A stretch of DNA of 64,000 nt from Ptiloglossa arizonensis (GCF_051014685.1 NC_135059.1:6386001-6450000), one strand, 5' to 3'; positions 1 through 12,912 are shown, counted from the stretch's first letter. Made by a program: numbers and translations. Notes: generated by a model from the sequence alone, not told the origin.

Positions 1-1259
1 CATTCGAAAGACCAGGATGCAGTTTTACGGCACTTTCTCCTAATACCAGCATCGTTTTACGAGAACCGAAGAATGAAAACGTTACACCCGGGATGGTAAA
101 ATATTGTAGATAACAATGGTAGAGAACACGTTCGAATTAAATATCGTGACTTCCTTTTCTCGTTCCATAAGCGTTCTGAAAAGTGTACACGTTCTTTGCA
201 TCGGTCGTTTCAACCATGGTTGTTCGAATTCACGAGAGTGAAATTTTTAAATAGAATATTTCACACACTTAGCATTTTCGACGAACGATTCCATCTATGG
301 AGATTCTATCTAAGATTTCTGCAATAAGTGCGTACAACGAATGCAAAATTTGATCAGAGTAGAATCGACGCGTAGCAAATTATTGGCGCTAATTTTTCGA
401 TCGGATGGTTAAATTTTCTTTCGATCGTTGTACACCGTTTCATTCCACGCGTGATTTCGATCCACGAATAGAAAAAAAGTTGTGTTTTCTTTTTAATTTT
501 CATCTCTATACAAATTTCGCCCGTCTCGGATGTTAAACAGGGCTCCGGTATGTATCTTTTCGTCGTGCGTGAAACATCGGTGATGCGATTCGTGTTCGAG
601 CGAACAGCTGCGAAATAGTCATACATGTGTTCGGAACGTGATCGTTTCTGTAATACCGGCTCTCGAACAACCGTCCCGAAGAATGTTCCGCTCGAACATT
701 CTTTCCATGATCGCGCGATTTACCAGAAGCGTATCGCGGAAATGTTTCTTTCTCATAAATACAAGGTAGGCAAGAGGTGCGCGCTATCCGCGACGATCGT
801 CAAAGCGCAATATCACCCAACATCCCGTGCCATTACACGCGTTTCACACGCTTCGCGTTCGCGGAGCGCCGACCAAAAACGGCTGGGCTGCTTTCTGAAA
901 CTACGCGTTACGATGTCGTCTTCTAATACAGTGCTTCCCAACTTTCTCAAATCGAAACACTCGGAAAAGTCGCATTAGGATTTCACCCGTGTAATTTACA
1001 ATCGTTCGTGCACTCTTCGATCGAATTATCATTCGAAGATACTTGGAAACGTTGAACGATCACCGATCGATTTTCGTACCGAGGAACTGGTTCAATTTTA
1101 CAAACCGAGGAGTTCACGCGACGTTAATTTACATTTAAAAAAAAAAAGAAACTTTAATTTTCCATCGTAAAGTTTCAATTTTCATCAACGTTTTCAAAGG
1201 TTTGTATATTTTGCGATTAATTTCCCCACTCGACGTTATTATCGGTACGTCGAGGAAGC
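1..1259. other. Non-coding stretch, no gene recognised
   Basis: Mixed AT-rich DNA with scattered TCGA/CGA words. An open frame of about 117 codons at 625-978 (+) has no recognisable domain and no convincing codon pattern. A short hairpin at 1148-1176 pairs GAAACTTTA with TAAAGTTTC around an 11-base loop next to a poly-A run. Nothing else is supported. Confidence 0.6.
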
Positions 1260-1260
1260 A

Positions 1261-1395
1261 TTGGGTTGTTCGAAAAGTTATTTCGTGTTCCAAAATAGAA
1301 AATATGTAGTTTGATAAAATTTGTATACACTCTGAAAAAATCGTGTTTCATTTTCACAAAAAAAAAAGAACGAAACGACTTTTCGAACAACCCAA
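1261..1395. mobile_element. Mariner-like MITE (135 bp deletion derivative)
   Basis: The left end reads TTGGGTTGTTCGAAAAGTTA and the right end is its inverted copy, closing with CGAACAACCCAA. The inverted repeats are about 26 bp with two mismatches. The right end is followed by TA and the left preceded by CA, consistent with a decayed TA target duplication as made by Tc1/mariner elements. The interior is only about 80 bp, A-rich and non-coding, so the element is non-autonomous. The family assignment rests on the terminal repeats and target site. The autonomous partner is not in the window. Confidence 0.8.
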
Positions 1396-3770
1396 TAGTT
1401 ACACGGTGGGTGGTTTTACTCGTCGTTTAACGCTCGAATAAAATTCCGCTCGCCGGTGGTACACGCAGAAGAGGATCCCGACCGGTTGGGAAACCCTGGT
1501 ATGACGTGTTTCACCCCACGGAAGAAGAAGTCGATGGCGGTGAACGGTCGAGAGGGTGGCGTACGCCGAGACGTATCTAATCGACGGCGCGTTATGTAAA
1601 TTTTATTGCGCCGCTTTACAGTATGCCGGAACAGGAGAAATTTATCTCGGCGTGGAAACGCACGCGGCGCGACTCGCGCGAGAGTTACAGTCGTGGCTCG
1701 ATCGGTTACAGGTGTGTCCGATTGCTGTGCCCGGGCCCCGAATGGAAATTGATCGATTATGCTAACGGCCGGCGTGGACGCAACCGGCGAGAAAATAAAA
1801 GAGGAACTCGAAGCCGCGCGATTAGAGACACGCTCGAACCACCATGGTAAACCGAATCGATCCACGCGAATATTTCACGACGAGCGTGGGCGCGGGGAAA
1901 CGTTTTTCCGGGGGAAAGGGGCGAGGATTACCATTTTGGTCATTTTACCTTCGGGTGGTCTTCGTACGTGAAAAATTGTTCCTCGAAATTACGTACAGTA
2001 AATAGTAAACAATTTGTTTCCCGAAGTTACGTTCGCGTATCACAGTAAATGGTAAAAAGTAACTGTGTATCCAATGGAAGAAAATCTTCTCGCAAGTGGT
2101 TACATATGAGTTGTTCCGAATAATGTGAATAATAAAAAAAAATGCAACGTTTGTTGTAATTAGTGGTAAAGAAACCGTTAGAAATCCGAAGGAACACAAA
2201 TTATTAATGCCTTAAGATTACTATAATTTATTAACGAATCTTCAAAATTTCGTACTCCAAGTTTCTGTTCACGTTCGTACTTTTAATAGATACATGTAAA
2301 TACCTAAATCAGCACGGTACGTAACACTTTTGGAGTATAATGACTCGTTTAATGTACATTTAAATAACGAGTCTAAAGAATATTTGTCGAGTTAAATTTT
2401 GTGTAGAAAAGTCAATTGGGAAATGACAACGATACGATTTATTAATATTTTGGAACACTGTACATGTACATGTACGGATATTCCGGGGATCGGATAATCG
2501 AGAGGCTACTGTACTTTTATCCTCGTCGTTGTCGACAGCGGCAACACATTTCCGAACCGGGTAACAAATTGTTCACAATGAAGGAGTATTCGTTTCCGTT
2601 GCCTCGTGTTTCCTATTTTTCTTTGTACTTTACCAATTCGCGTGGAAAGGGAGAAGTGGCGACAATTTGTCGCCGGCGACGGAAACACGATGGAACCTGG
2701 AGCAATATTCGGCGACAAGCGACAACTTTTTCGAGAAACATGGAACATGGACAAAATGATCATCGAATTTACGTTGCCTCGATCTACCATATTTAGAGTA
2801 CCGTAGAATACCATTCCATAGCTCCCCGGATATTTTGTCCGAGTTATATTTAAATACAATTAAACTTGAATATCTCGTACCTCGTTGATTCCAGGTTTCG
2901 TTTAAATTTGATACGATGCACAAATTACTCGCCAAAGGAGTTGGACAGTTTTTTGCGTTGCTCGACTTTGAAAGTTGAAAATGGAAGACGATTTGGAGGA
3001 TCTCGAAAGACAAATGGCGGAAGGGTGAATTTTCGGTTTTAGAGTCCTGGTTATTCAGGATCGGTGGACAGTGGACGAAAGTACTCGTTAGGGTACTCGA
3101 CTCGTTGATACCTTGGTATTGAATATTCACGGACTGTAAGGAGGAGAAATTTGGCCAGGTAATTGCATTGATCGTTTTGCTGGAACAGTTTTTCGTTACC
3201 TCGAAGAAAATTTTACCGAACGGGACTGTTCGCTGTTGGTGACCGAGCTGAAAGGAGGATTAACGCACAGTGGTCGTTCTGAATCGTAGCAGCACCGCTT
3301 AGGGGGCCTCAATATGGAATAATCGGCTACCGTGGCTCTGTCTGAACGACCCAGGTCGCAGCTTCAATCACCGCCGGCAGAAAGATTGCGCGGCACTGCC
3401 TCAATCGGATCGAATTAGATTCTATTCGGCCTAATTGGATATTATGCCTCGCGTACTGAATCACGACGAGTGACTTTCATTTCGTGGAGATTGCTCGTCG
3501 AACGAACAACGAAAAACGAGGGGGAAGATTCGTCTTTCCGAGGTGGTCGTCGGGAACCGCAATGGTAATTAAATTGTCGAAAAAGAAAAAAACGGCAAAC
3601 TGTGTCTACACGGAACCAACATTTTATTTCTTTATTTATTTTGGAAACCGGTTCAACCCTTTTGCGAAGAAAAATACAAAAGACAGAGAGTTATGGAAAA
3701 CAGCTGTAGGGCCAATAGTCGTTAACACTGTTTCTAAAAGTAACAGGGGGAGCGAGATAGTTGAATCGAT
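1396..3770. other. Non-coding stretch, no gene recognised
   Basis: Positions 1416-1970 are CpG-rich and open in several overlapping frames on both strands, which is a composition effect. Positions 2600-3130 are AT-richer with a 166-codon minus-strand open frame lacking any recognisable motif. Positions 3240-3460 are lower in CpG and look less repetitive than their surroundings. This could be a conserved non-coding element, but nothing in the sequence proves it. Confidence 0.5.
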
Positions 3771-3773
3771 TGA

Positions 3774-3946
3774 TATCGATAAAAATTCTATTAAGTAACT
3801 ATTGACCGTGAACAGTGCTATGAAGTTCAGAACCTATTAATAAGTGGTACCTGTTTTTCCCTACTTGGAAAATTTTGATTCGTGTATCGTCCAATTGAAA
3901 AAGTATCGATACTTTTGTAAGGTATGAAAAAAGTATCGATACTTTT
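3774..3946. promoter_or_regulatory. Cluster of TATCGATA (DRE/BEAF-type) palindromes
   Basis: TATCGATA occurs at 3774-3781, 3904-3911 and 3934-3941. The last two sit inside identical 18-bp perfect palindromes (AAAAGTATCGATACTTTT) at 3899-3916 and 3929-3946, spaced exactly 30 bp apart. A third, decayed unit follows up to about 3980. In Drosophila TATCGATA is the core of the DNA-replication-related element bound by DREF, and CGATA is the half-site of the BEAF-32 insulator protein. A regulatory role here is inference only. The 30-bp spacing also fits a simple tandem duplication. Confidence 0.35.
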
Positions 3947-6900
3947 GCAAGGTATCAAAAAATACCTTTGCGAGGTACCAAAGAGGGTCCTCTACTTTCA
4001 TCAAAGTACCAAACAAGTATCAATTCCCGAAGTATCGTTATAGAAAATTGATACCCGGTACTGACAATTTTTGTACACATCGATACTACCTACCGAGTAC
4101 TTTGATATCGAATCAATCGAATAGCGTGAATGGTATCGGTATCGATTCGATCGTTATCCAACGGTCGGAACCTCGACGCCACCCCCGAGTGTTCCCGTGC
4201 CGCTGACGAATGTTTAAAAACAATCGAATCGAGATTTTCCCATACTTGCTCGCGCGTCCGATCTCCCTGTCTCTTCGCGCGTCGCAACGTACCTATCTAC
4301 ATTCCAGTTTCCTTCCAGGCAATTAGCATCTCCCGGTAACCGGCATGGACCACCCCTTGCGCCAATATTTACACGGGAGAATAAACAACCCCCGGGGCCG
4401 GAATCTCTTCCGTCCGCTTTTTCCAGCGTCGGCCCCGACCGAACGAGACGCGACCCTTTCCCTCGAATTACCATATTATTTCTATTAGACAGCTCGCTAC
4501 CCGCAATTAACGCGGACGTATCACGAAATTAACGAACCGAAACCGCAGAAGACACCGGCTCCTAGGGAGGGGAGGGACGCGCCCGGGTGTCCTTTTTTTT
4601 TTCCACGGGCCCAGAACTTCTTCCCTCGACCCTGACGGAAACCTGTTCCCTTCGACGGGGTGAGAATCAGGGGACCGAAGGAGGAGGAATGAAAAAGAGA
4701 GAGAATGAGAGAGAGAGAGAGAATAAAAAAAAGAAAAGCACGAAATCCCTCCTCTCCCCTCTACGTGTGTGTTATACCGAGGGGCACGACAAAACGTCGA
4801 GGAGGCTTCTTACGAAAAAGTTTTTTGCGGGTCCCGAGAAAGCTTCTGCTAATTAATGCGCCGCGAGCGCCAGCGAACGCGTCTCAGCTCGGCGTAGATA
4901 ATTGGAATTATGTGAAAAAGACTCTCGTAAGAAAGGTACGCCGTAAGGGCGGCCAATGGATGCACGCGGAGGGAGGCCGAACGAAGAGAGAGAGAGAGAG
5001 GGACGAGAAGAAAAAAAAAAAAAAGGGACGCGTTGTCGTCACGTGACCGATGTAATTGACGATCGCGCGAGAGAGGCCCTCTGCTCGACGGCGTAATTGA
5101 ATTCACGGGCTTTGGGCCCTTTTTTCGGGAATACCTTCGAGTCGAGCGACCGTTGGGCGAATCACGAAGGGCGGAGGATAATGAGAAACCTGTACACCCG
5201 GCTACCGCGCGCGGAAAACGCCGCTGCGGCGTGATTAATTAACGCGGCCCGGTTGACGAGCCATTTATAACCGGTGTTAATTTCAACGGGACACTCGATC
5301 GGTAGCGAGCGATACCCGCTACGCGGACGTGGGAAAATATATACCTTGCAAATCCTACCGTTTCGCCCTCCTTTTTCTTTTCGCGAAGCCGGCGATCGCG
5401 CGAGTCACGAGATATCGAACCGTTTCGCGTGTTTCGTTTTCATTCGTCGGGGACATTGCGCACCGAAACGGAACGTAACTCGACCGAGGCGTTTCAATCG
5501 ATTTGGAAATCGTATTTCGTCGGTTAAGTTTATCAATTTTCTTTTATACTCTGTGTATCTTTTGTTTCTTATAGGGAGCAAAGATGTACGATAGATCTGC
5601 TTTTCGTTTGGTACATTAACAATCGCAGGTATCCATAGACCGATAACTTAAGTAAGAAGGAACTGTCTCCGTGTAACTGGAGATTTCATTCATTGTATAT
5701 TTGCAAATCGAGATATTCGTAGATCGGGGGTTTGGTCAAAATTTTTTCCATTAATTGTATCACTGTAATTAATTCAATAGGATTTCCTTTTGTGTCAGGA
5801 TCTTATTCTAAAGATTTACTTTTAGAATGTTCTTTAATTAAAAATTGAACATATTTATAACGATATATTTATGTTCCCGTCCATCATCGATTCTCCGCTT
5901 TCGGTCCACTCCGTCGAGGCACTTATTAAGCTCGTCGAAGCATACATATATTACCCATGACGATACAGGTGGCGTAAGCAGTACGCGTTCGGTTACGAGC
6001 ATGTGAGAATTCGTTACACTGTATGGCCGGTAAAGTGTAAAATTATTCGTAAATTGATCGTCGTACAAACAGGTTGCAGGGTACTAAATTACACCGAACG
6101 AAGAAGGACATATAATAAAATGATCGCTTCCTCGAGAACGTGACGCCTCGCGCGCGATATTCGTGAGTTATTTTCGATTCGAGATTAGTTCGAAGCGACG
6201 TTTCCGATACGGGACACAGACTCGGGTTTGTTTCGTTTACGTCCCTGAGCCAAACGTATTGTTACACCACCTGGACTGGTTCGCGTAGAAAAGAAAAGTA
6301 TAAAAATTAACAGCGAATAGGAAGAAACCGATGACTGGTACAAAAGTAGAATAATTAGATGCAACACTGCGCGGATACGAGTATCTATAGAATTTGCAAA
6401 GAAGCGTTACTAGCCAGTTTCTTTATTCGCTTACTATGTTAATTTATTACCGTTCGTAACGGAATATTAAAACGATTCGTAAAGTATTACGCGATAGCGT
6501 CCGGAGAATAACCGTTAAGATCGTATTATAAATAGGGGAGACTGTAGTGTATTTATCTCTGAAATTTCTCTATTGTATCCCATCCGGTACAATTCGTTCG
6601 TAAAATTTATTTTTTCACCCTCGTCGTGCGTATTATTCTATTTTCAGCGACTGTCGACTACTCGTAGCAGTTTTGCGACAGATTTTTACCATTTGTTATT
6701 TTTCTCGTCCATTTGGATATTATGTAGCATCTGTCGTTCGTGTTGCGTTATTCTTTATACGACGGATTGAATTTTGCGTACAAGTGCGTTGAAAAATTGT
6801 CGTTTAATCTTTGAGAATAATTTCGCGTAGCGTTTAATCGTCCGGTTATTTTTATTCGAACCGTGTTCCGCTTCGACGAATCGATTCTCGAACGCTACCA

Positions 6901-7379
6901 ATGGCGACGAGTCCACGGGAACGAAGCGAATCGCGAATAAGAAACGTCAACGAGACGCACTGTATCGCAGTCGCGAACGATACAGTCATTTGTTCGTTTA
7001 ATTCGATGTAATACACGGTGTACACAATTAGGGAGCGTCGCAGCTTTAATGAAAAACATCGTTACCATTATCCTCACGGTTGGAACCGGCGTGTCGGTAG
7101 GTGAAAAAAGAAATCGATTTTAATAACGATACGCGAAAGCACGGAGAAGAAAATCGATCGCGAAACGCGATATTACCCATAAATTAATCCGAAGCGGGCA
7201 TGTTCGTCGGAAAAAATGATTACCGTAAATTGAATTCGTCGGTCGGAGTCAGGGGGCCGGGCAAAAAACCTCGGCCGACAATCTCCCGAGGGGTATCGAA
7301 GAAAACGGCGTGTAATAACAAAATGTCCGGCGATAATCAAATTTTATGGCCGCGGAATGTAAACCTTGAAAATTACACC
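3947..7379. other. Non-coding stretch with purine-rich simple repeats
   Basis: Purine-rich low-complexity tracts lie at about 4683-4740 and 4985-5030 ((GA)n running into poly-A). GC-rich blocks holding TAATTA and ATTTATAA words (for example around 5230-5280) alternate with AT-rich DNA. No open frame here shows a recognisable domain. Confidence 0.5.
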
Positions 7380-7439
7380 GAGCTCGGCGTTTCGCGGACT
7401 TCTCCCTCTCTCCCTCCCTCCCTCTCTCGCACCCTCTCT

Positions 7440-7785
7440 CTGTACATAATTTTCACTCTTTCTCTCTCTCCGCTCCTCACTCTTTATATTACTTACCCTC
7501 TTTGTATCCCTCTCTCTCACCCTTTCTCTCTATACATATTTTTTACTCTTCTTTCCTCTTTCTCTATATATTACTTACCCTCTCTCCTTGTATCCCTCTC
7601 TCTCTATTTTTTACTCTTCTTCTCTCTCTCTTTCCATATCTATAAATTACTTACCCTCTTTCCTTGTATCTCTCTCTCTCGCCCTCTGCCTCCGTATATT
7701 TAACTCTTCCTCTCCCTCCCTCTCTCCGTGTATTACTCACCCACCCTCTCGGTATCTTTCTCTTCCACCGTAGCCGTCTTTCCGT
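7440..7785. repeat. Pyrimidine-rich minisatellite, ~80 bp unit
   Basis: A long CT-rich tract carries the recurring phrase ATTACTTACCCTCT at about 7488, 7571 and 7646, with a variant (ATTACTCACC) at 7731. The spacings are 83, 75 and 85 bp, and units are separated by (TC)n stretches. The plus-strand open frame running through it (rich in Leu, Ser, Tyr and Pro) is a by-product of the repeat and not a gene. Confidence 0.75.
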
Positions 7786-8221
7786 ATTATTCTTTCTCCC
7801 CCTACCGGTTTCTCGAAGGAAAGCGTCCGTTTACCGCTCTCGGCGTCTCTGCAGCCGATCGCATCGCGCCGCTGGCAGGCTGGTGCCCCCGTAGAGGGTA
7901 CCCGGGGATCGTAATGATCGCCCCGGTACCGGTAGCCACCGCCGCGAGAAATCGATCTCTTCGCCACCTGTTCCTTTCGGCGCGTTCGCCACCTACAATC
8001 AACGATCGACCTTAACGGAACGATTATGCAGATTACGGGCGGCAACGGAGGGGACAGAGAGGGGAGAGAGAGGGTACACCGGTGACGGGTCATACATTGG
8101 GCCCGTGCACGTGGTGACACCGTAATTTGCATCCTTAAATCGTGTAATCTTCCCGTTTAAGCGTTTTTAACGATCGCGTCCCTCCACCGGTTTCTTCGCC
8201 TCCTCGTGCTCGCACGCTTCG

Positions 8222-8276
8222 CGACGTTCGTCGTCGTCGTCGTTGTCGTCGTCGTTGTCGGCGTCGTCGTCGTCCA
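8222..8276. repeat. CGT/GTC trinucleotide microsatellite
   Basis: An interrupted (CGT)n run with occasional TTG and GGC variants. It sits in a CpG-rich block (about 8180-8470) that also holds TATGCTAAT and TATTTATAA words, but no gene was recognised there. Confidence 0.8.
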
Positions 8277-8660
8277 CGCCGTGGCCGAACGGGCCGCGAA
8301 GGGCGTCCGCTCGCTACTGGGTGGTCGGCATAAATTCCCGTTTCCCGCCCGCGAATTATGCTAATACGGGGAATTACGAAGTGTATAATTGATATTTATA
8401 ACCGGCGACCGCCGCCGTCGGCGTTCGCCACAGAGGCGGCGCGTCGCGATCACGGAGGGACGTCCTCCGCTCTTAAGGGTGGCTCGACTCGCGTGTTTGT
8501 GTAATTGCAATACCTGGGATTCCATGGACGTTCGATTCCGAAATTGGCGCGGAACACCGCAGCGTTATTGGTATATCGTTCGTACGGCGTTTACGCTCCT
8601 GTCACGGGACTTTTACGCGTCGGCTTGGTAAAATAAACTTTTTCATTCGGTGAAACGAAC

Positions 8661-8890
8661 ATTTGAAACGAAAGTAAGTCCAACTGAGGGTCATTAAAGG
8701 AATGAATCTTTCGAGTAAGAAAAGATTCTATCGATGATGTTCGAAGTGAAAAGAAGTCCAACTGAGGGTTATTAAAGAAACGAATCTTTCGATCGAGAAA
8801 AGTTTCTATTGTGTATTCGAAACGAAAATAATTCCGAGGATTATTGAAGAAATGAATCCTTTAACGAAGAGGAGATCCTATTGTCACGTG
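8661..8890. repeat. Tandem repeat, three copies of ~76 bp
   Basis: Each unit begins near an AGTCCAACTGAGGGT-type phrase (8677, 8756, and a decayed copy at 8829). It continues with ATTAAAG, GAATCTTTCGA and a GATTCTATTG-like segment. Spacings are 79 and 73 bp. The first two copies are close and the third is clearly degenerate. Confidence 0.7.
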
Positions 8891-11800
8891 GGTGGTAATA
8901 TTTTAATATTCGTGAAAGTTCCAGTGCATAAATTTTCGATAAACGAAATTTCGATGGCCTTTATTACGATAAAATTCTTGTGAAAGTTGCCGGCGGCAGA
9001 CAGTAGAAAGAGGTATTTCCAATTGGAGCCGTCGTTTTTAGAGCAATATTCGGTATAAAATACTTTTTATAATTGCGATCGATAGCCTTGAAATTTTGCA
9101 TACCTTTTTGGTCGTGTTTCGAGATAACGCGGTTAAATTTCCATACTTTTATCTCCATTATTATTTAAATATTTGCATGTTTTCTGCATTATGGTATTTT
9201 TAATCGTTGTCACGATCTGCGCCGTTGTATTTACCCGAAATAAAAAATTTCCAAACGATTTTAATCCATAGAACGGTCGGTATCGTCCGACCCAAAACGA
9301 AGCAAAAATAATTTTTGTCAAAATGGCACTCGTATAAAATAAAAAGTTACAAACTCTTTTAATTATCCAGGTGATTGACGAAACAAATTATTTTAAATAT
9401 TGACGCAGTTGTAGTTCACACGATAAAGAAACATCTACGTATTTTATGTGTGAAAAATATCAAGTAAATTCATCCTTGAGATATAAACTATAGTATACAA
9501 AATATATTTGTCCATTGCTAAACATATTCGTAACAATTACGACGCAATTGTATTCCTCGAGTTACCGGACCCCCTTTCTATTTACAAGATTTTCAACCAT
9601 CTCGTTGGTAATTCCGATGCAACGTATAACGTTGGAAATTCGGAGGAAATTTTTAATTGGATGGATGCCAACGCTGGAGTATGTAATTTCGTAAAAATTT
9701 CCGTGCCACTTTTTTTTTTATTTATTTCCAGACCCGTTTCATTCCCTTAACGCATTTGCGTTCCACCGAGCCATGGAAGAAGGGTCAGGATAATTTTGAC
9801 CCCACAAATATCGTTTTTTCGTTTAAACTGGAAGCTTTTCTAAAACTGCGAAATATAGGTACGTTGAGGAATCTTTGCGCCGTACTGGTCGCTTCTTTGT
9901 TCCTCTCAACCTTATCATTATTATTATTATTATTATTACAAACGTCACAAAGTTTCGTGACTATTCTCGGCAAGTATCGAACCGATGGCTTATTTTTCAG
10001 CTTCGTCGCCCGTGGTCTTAATCCGTTGAGAGGATCTCGAGCGGCGGGCGCAAAACACGAAAATTAACAGTTCTCGAAGACACGGTTGCACGGAACCAAT
10101 TAGCGGGGCCCCGAGATCGATGCCTCGTCTCCTCTTTCGGATTCGTCGTTACACGGACAAACGACCGCGATCCGAGAAACATAATTAAACGCCGTGTCTC
10201 GAACGACATCGGCGTGCGCACGAGAGCTCGAAGCGGCCGAGCGCAACGTCTAGCGGAGCAATTAAAAGCAAACGACTCGTGTTTATTTTCAGCCTGCTCT
10301 AATTAGAAGGGCGCCCGGGAATGAACGGAACGACTCATTGCCGTGTATACCGGAACAGGCTGACTCACGTGTCGGCATTTCGATTTACGAGCTCTTTCGC
10401 GCGGTTTCTTTCTCCCGTCTTGGGATGACGTCACGCGGTGGCGTCATCGTCGTCATAGCACCGCTCGGTTCCCACACTCGGTGACCTTACTAACCCCACG
10501 TCGAATGAAGGCCCTACGGGTCCAGGCGTCGCGCAGATGACCGCCGCCTGCCGTCTACCAGGAGTTTGTTGACTGCTGAGAATTCCTTTTATCTTCGTGA
10601 CATCGTCCGACGAAACGTTTTTCGGCAAACTCGACCTCTTCATTTTCCCTCCTCCATTTTTTCTTCTTCCTTTATTATTTTTTTTTTTCTTTTCGCTCGT
10701 ACTTCGCGGCGAAGCGAATCTTCCAGGCTGCTCGAACCTCGAAAGTTTTTGCTTTCTATTTATAGTTGCATCAATTTATACGCGAGTCGAGAGTTGACAC
10801 ACTTTAGGCGTTCCGGTAATACTTTGTTGCTATTTTTTACGATCACTATGGATATTTTCTTTCCTGGAACTGACTAGAAGACACTCATCACTCGGACGAG
10901 AGAATTTTCCGATAATCGAAAGTAATAGTTTAAAATGGCCGTGCTTCGGAAATTAAACTCTGCGGAAGTTTACCAAGCTGGGAAGTTTATCAAGAGTCTT
11001 TACATAGTTTTAAGAGGTACAATATATCTCCAAATTTGTTAAAGCGTCTTAAGACTCCACCTGTGTACCCGTGAATACAGTTATTCACATACGTCTAACG
11101 TATTTTACATATTTAACCAGTTTCAAATTTGAAATTACCAATTCTAATTTACTTCAATACAAACTTGTATCGAGAATGCATACTGTAAGTCAGAATTCGT
11201 TCGACATAGAAATTATGTAGAATTAATTTAAAAACTGTGCTAAACGAGAATTTCGCTGAAAAGACTTCGTTCGAACTGTGCGTTATCTTTAATTTACTTC
11301 CCGAAAAATAAATAATAATTTTGTGCAGATTTTGTTAGATAAACTGTGCACAAGTTTTTAATCAAATGCACTTTTAATTAAGATACACTAATTAAGGTTT
11401 ACGTTAAAGCTAATTCGAATTGATAATTCTAACTTTGAAGTCGATTACATACGTAAAACATACGGTTAGGGGAATATACAATACTTTCGTAACCTATGAA
11501 AGTCGAAGCAATAAAGATCCCAGTAGAGATCGTGATTTAATTTTGAATGCACACGCATTTGTGTATTTAATTACACGTGTAATAACGTATTTACATTTTA
11601 TTTCGTATAACGTTTACACCTTGCCAATTTTGAAGCTGCAAATACAAAAATAAATGAAAACACCGAATCGTCGAAATCGGTAGGAAAATGCGGATAGAGA
11701 AAATTTTCTTCAATTGCATTGGCAACGGTGATCGCTCTCGGATGCTTCGACGATCGAGGTTTCATTTTTCTGATTTTTTTTGTTCTTTTTCTTTCTGCAG

Positions 11801-12623
11801 TGTCCGTTCGATTCGTTTCCTCTGGATCCGTTCTAATTCGAAACGGTGATTTTCCGGTACCGCGGACATCCGTCTAGGCGCGAACGGTCCGAGCTCGGCA
11901 ACGGTATCGCGACGACGTGAAACCGTGAACCGATAATTCACGCTGGTTGCACAACTATGTATTTAGAAAACAGACGCGGAGGCTTATGTACGCAGGCATC
12001 GTCGCGGATGCAGCCGGCACTAATTTAATATTCTCCTTCCTCAAAACGACAGCCGTGACAACGGGGCCCGCGTCGAGTCACGACGCAGAAACAATTCTCC
12101 TCGCGGAGTAGGACAGTCTGGCGCGCGGCGCGGCGCGGCGCGGACCGGAGTGCCACGACACGATATCCGACACTTTCGCGCCATAGTCACCGCGTCATTC
12201 TTCGCTCCTTCGGCGCGAGACAATGCCGCGGGAAGAGCGAAAGAAGAAGAAGAAAAAAATTAAAAAAAAAAAAAAAGAAATAAGAAAAAAAAAGAGGCGA
12301 GGAACACCTTGGGCGAAACTGCCGACGAGAGCTACAAGACGGACTCGCATCCCGGATAAGGTCCATTGGCGTTAACCTCTCGACTCCCGGTATCTTTGAG
12401 ACGCTGGCTTTTTCACGCGTCGCTGGGGCGTTGGTAAAAGATAGGGACACGTGTAACTTGACTGTTGGCACTGGGCCAGAGATGAGCGAAATTTGAACTC
12501 GAACAAGAGCAACGTGCACGGGCTACGCCAATGTGGTCGCTGGGTACTTCAACCGTGGATACGTAACTGGGAGTAAAATAGAAACGAGGGTGCGATGATA
12601 CTTCGATGATGAAATTATTATGA
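8891..12623. other. Non-coding stretch, no gene recognised
   Basis: AT-rich DNA at 8890-9500 and 10900-11800 flanks CpG-rich blocks near 10000-10560 and 11850-12200. Simple repeats inside are (TTA)n at 9914-9938, a GGCGC pentamer run at about 12121-12143, and poly-A/purine at 12240-12295. A minus-strand open frame at 10431-10643 ends in an Asp-rich tail and has fairly protein-like composition, but it has no domain or clear splice sites and I do not call it a gene. Confidence 0.5.
10426..10433. promoter_or_regulatory. Perfect CRE palindrome TGACGTCA
   Basis: TGACGTCA is the full cyclic-AMP response element bound by CREB/ATF bZIP dimers, and a GCGTCA half-site lies within 20 bp downstream. The block is CpG-rich. 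No transcription start can be placed, so function is unproven. Confidence 0.25.
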
Positions 12624-12912
12624 GAAGGAAAGAATCTTCGAGTAGTCTTTCCAGGAAAATGGAGTAGCTTCGAGGAAAGAATCTTCGAGTAGTCTTTTTA
12701 CGAAAAGAAAGTAGCTTCGAAGAAAGAATCTTCGAGTAGTATTTCTAGAAAAAGAAAGTAGCTTTGAGAAAGAATCTTCGAGTAGTCTTTCCACGAAAAG
12801 GAAGAAGCTTCGAAGAAAAAATGTTCGAGTAGTTTTTCTAGAAAAAGAAAGTAGCTTCGAAGCAAGAATCTTCGAGTAGTCTTTCCACGAAAAGAAAGTA
12901 GCTTCGAAGAAG
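12624..12912. repeat. Minisatellite, six copies of 46-48 bp
   Basis: The phrase AGAATCTTCGAGTAGT recurs at 12631, 12678, 12725, 12771, 12817 (variant) and 12865. Each is followed by a TTTCCACGAAAAG-like and an AAGTAGCTTCGA segment. Periods are 47, 47, 46, 46 and 48 bp. The long minus-strand open frames across this stretch (Phe, Leu, Ser, Arg-rich and visibly repetitive) are products of the repeat. Confidence 0.9.

Noticed and set aside
2630..3130. 166-codon minus-strand open frame in AT-richer DNA
   Set aside because: Longer than expected for its composition, but no domain, family resemblance or splice signal was recognised.
7200..7703. 167-codon plus-strand open frame rich in Ser, Leu and Tyr
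   Set aside because: It lies on the pyrimidine-rich minisatellite, and its repetitive peptide is explained by the DNA repeat.
10431..10643. Minus-strand open frame ending in an Asp-rich tail, considered as an exon
   Set aside because: Composition is moderately protein-like, but there is no acceptor, domain or clear donor; chance frames of this size are common.
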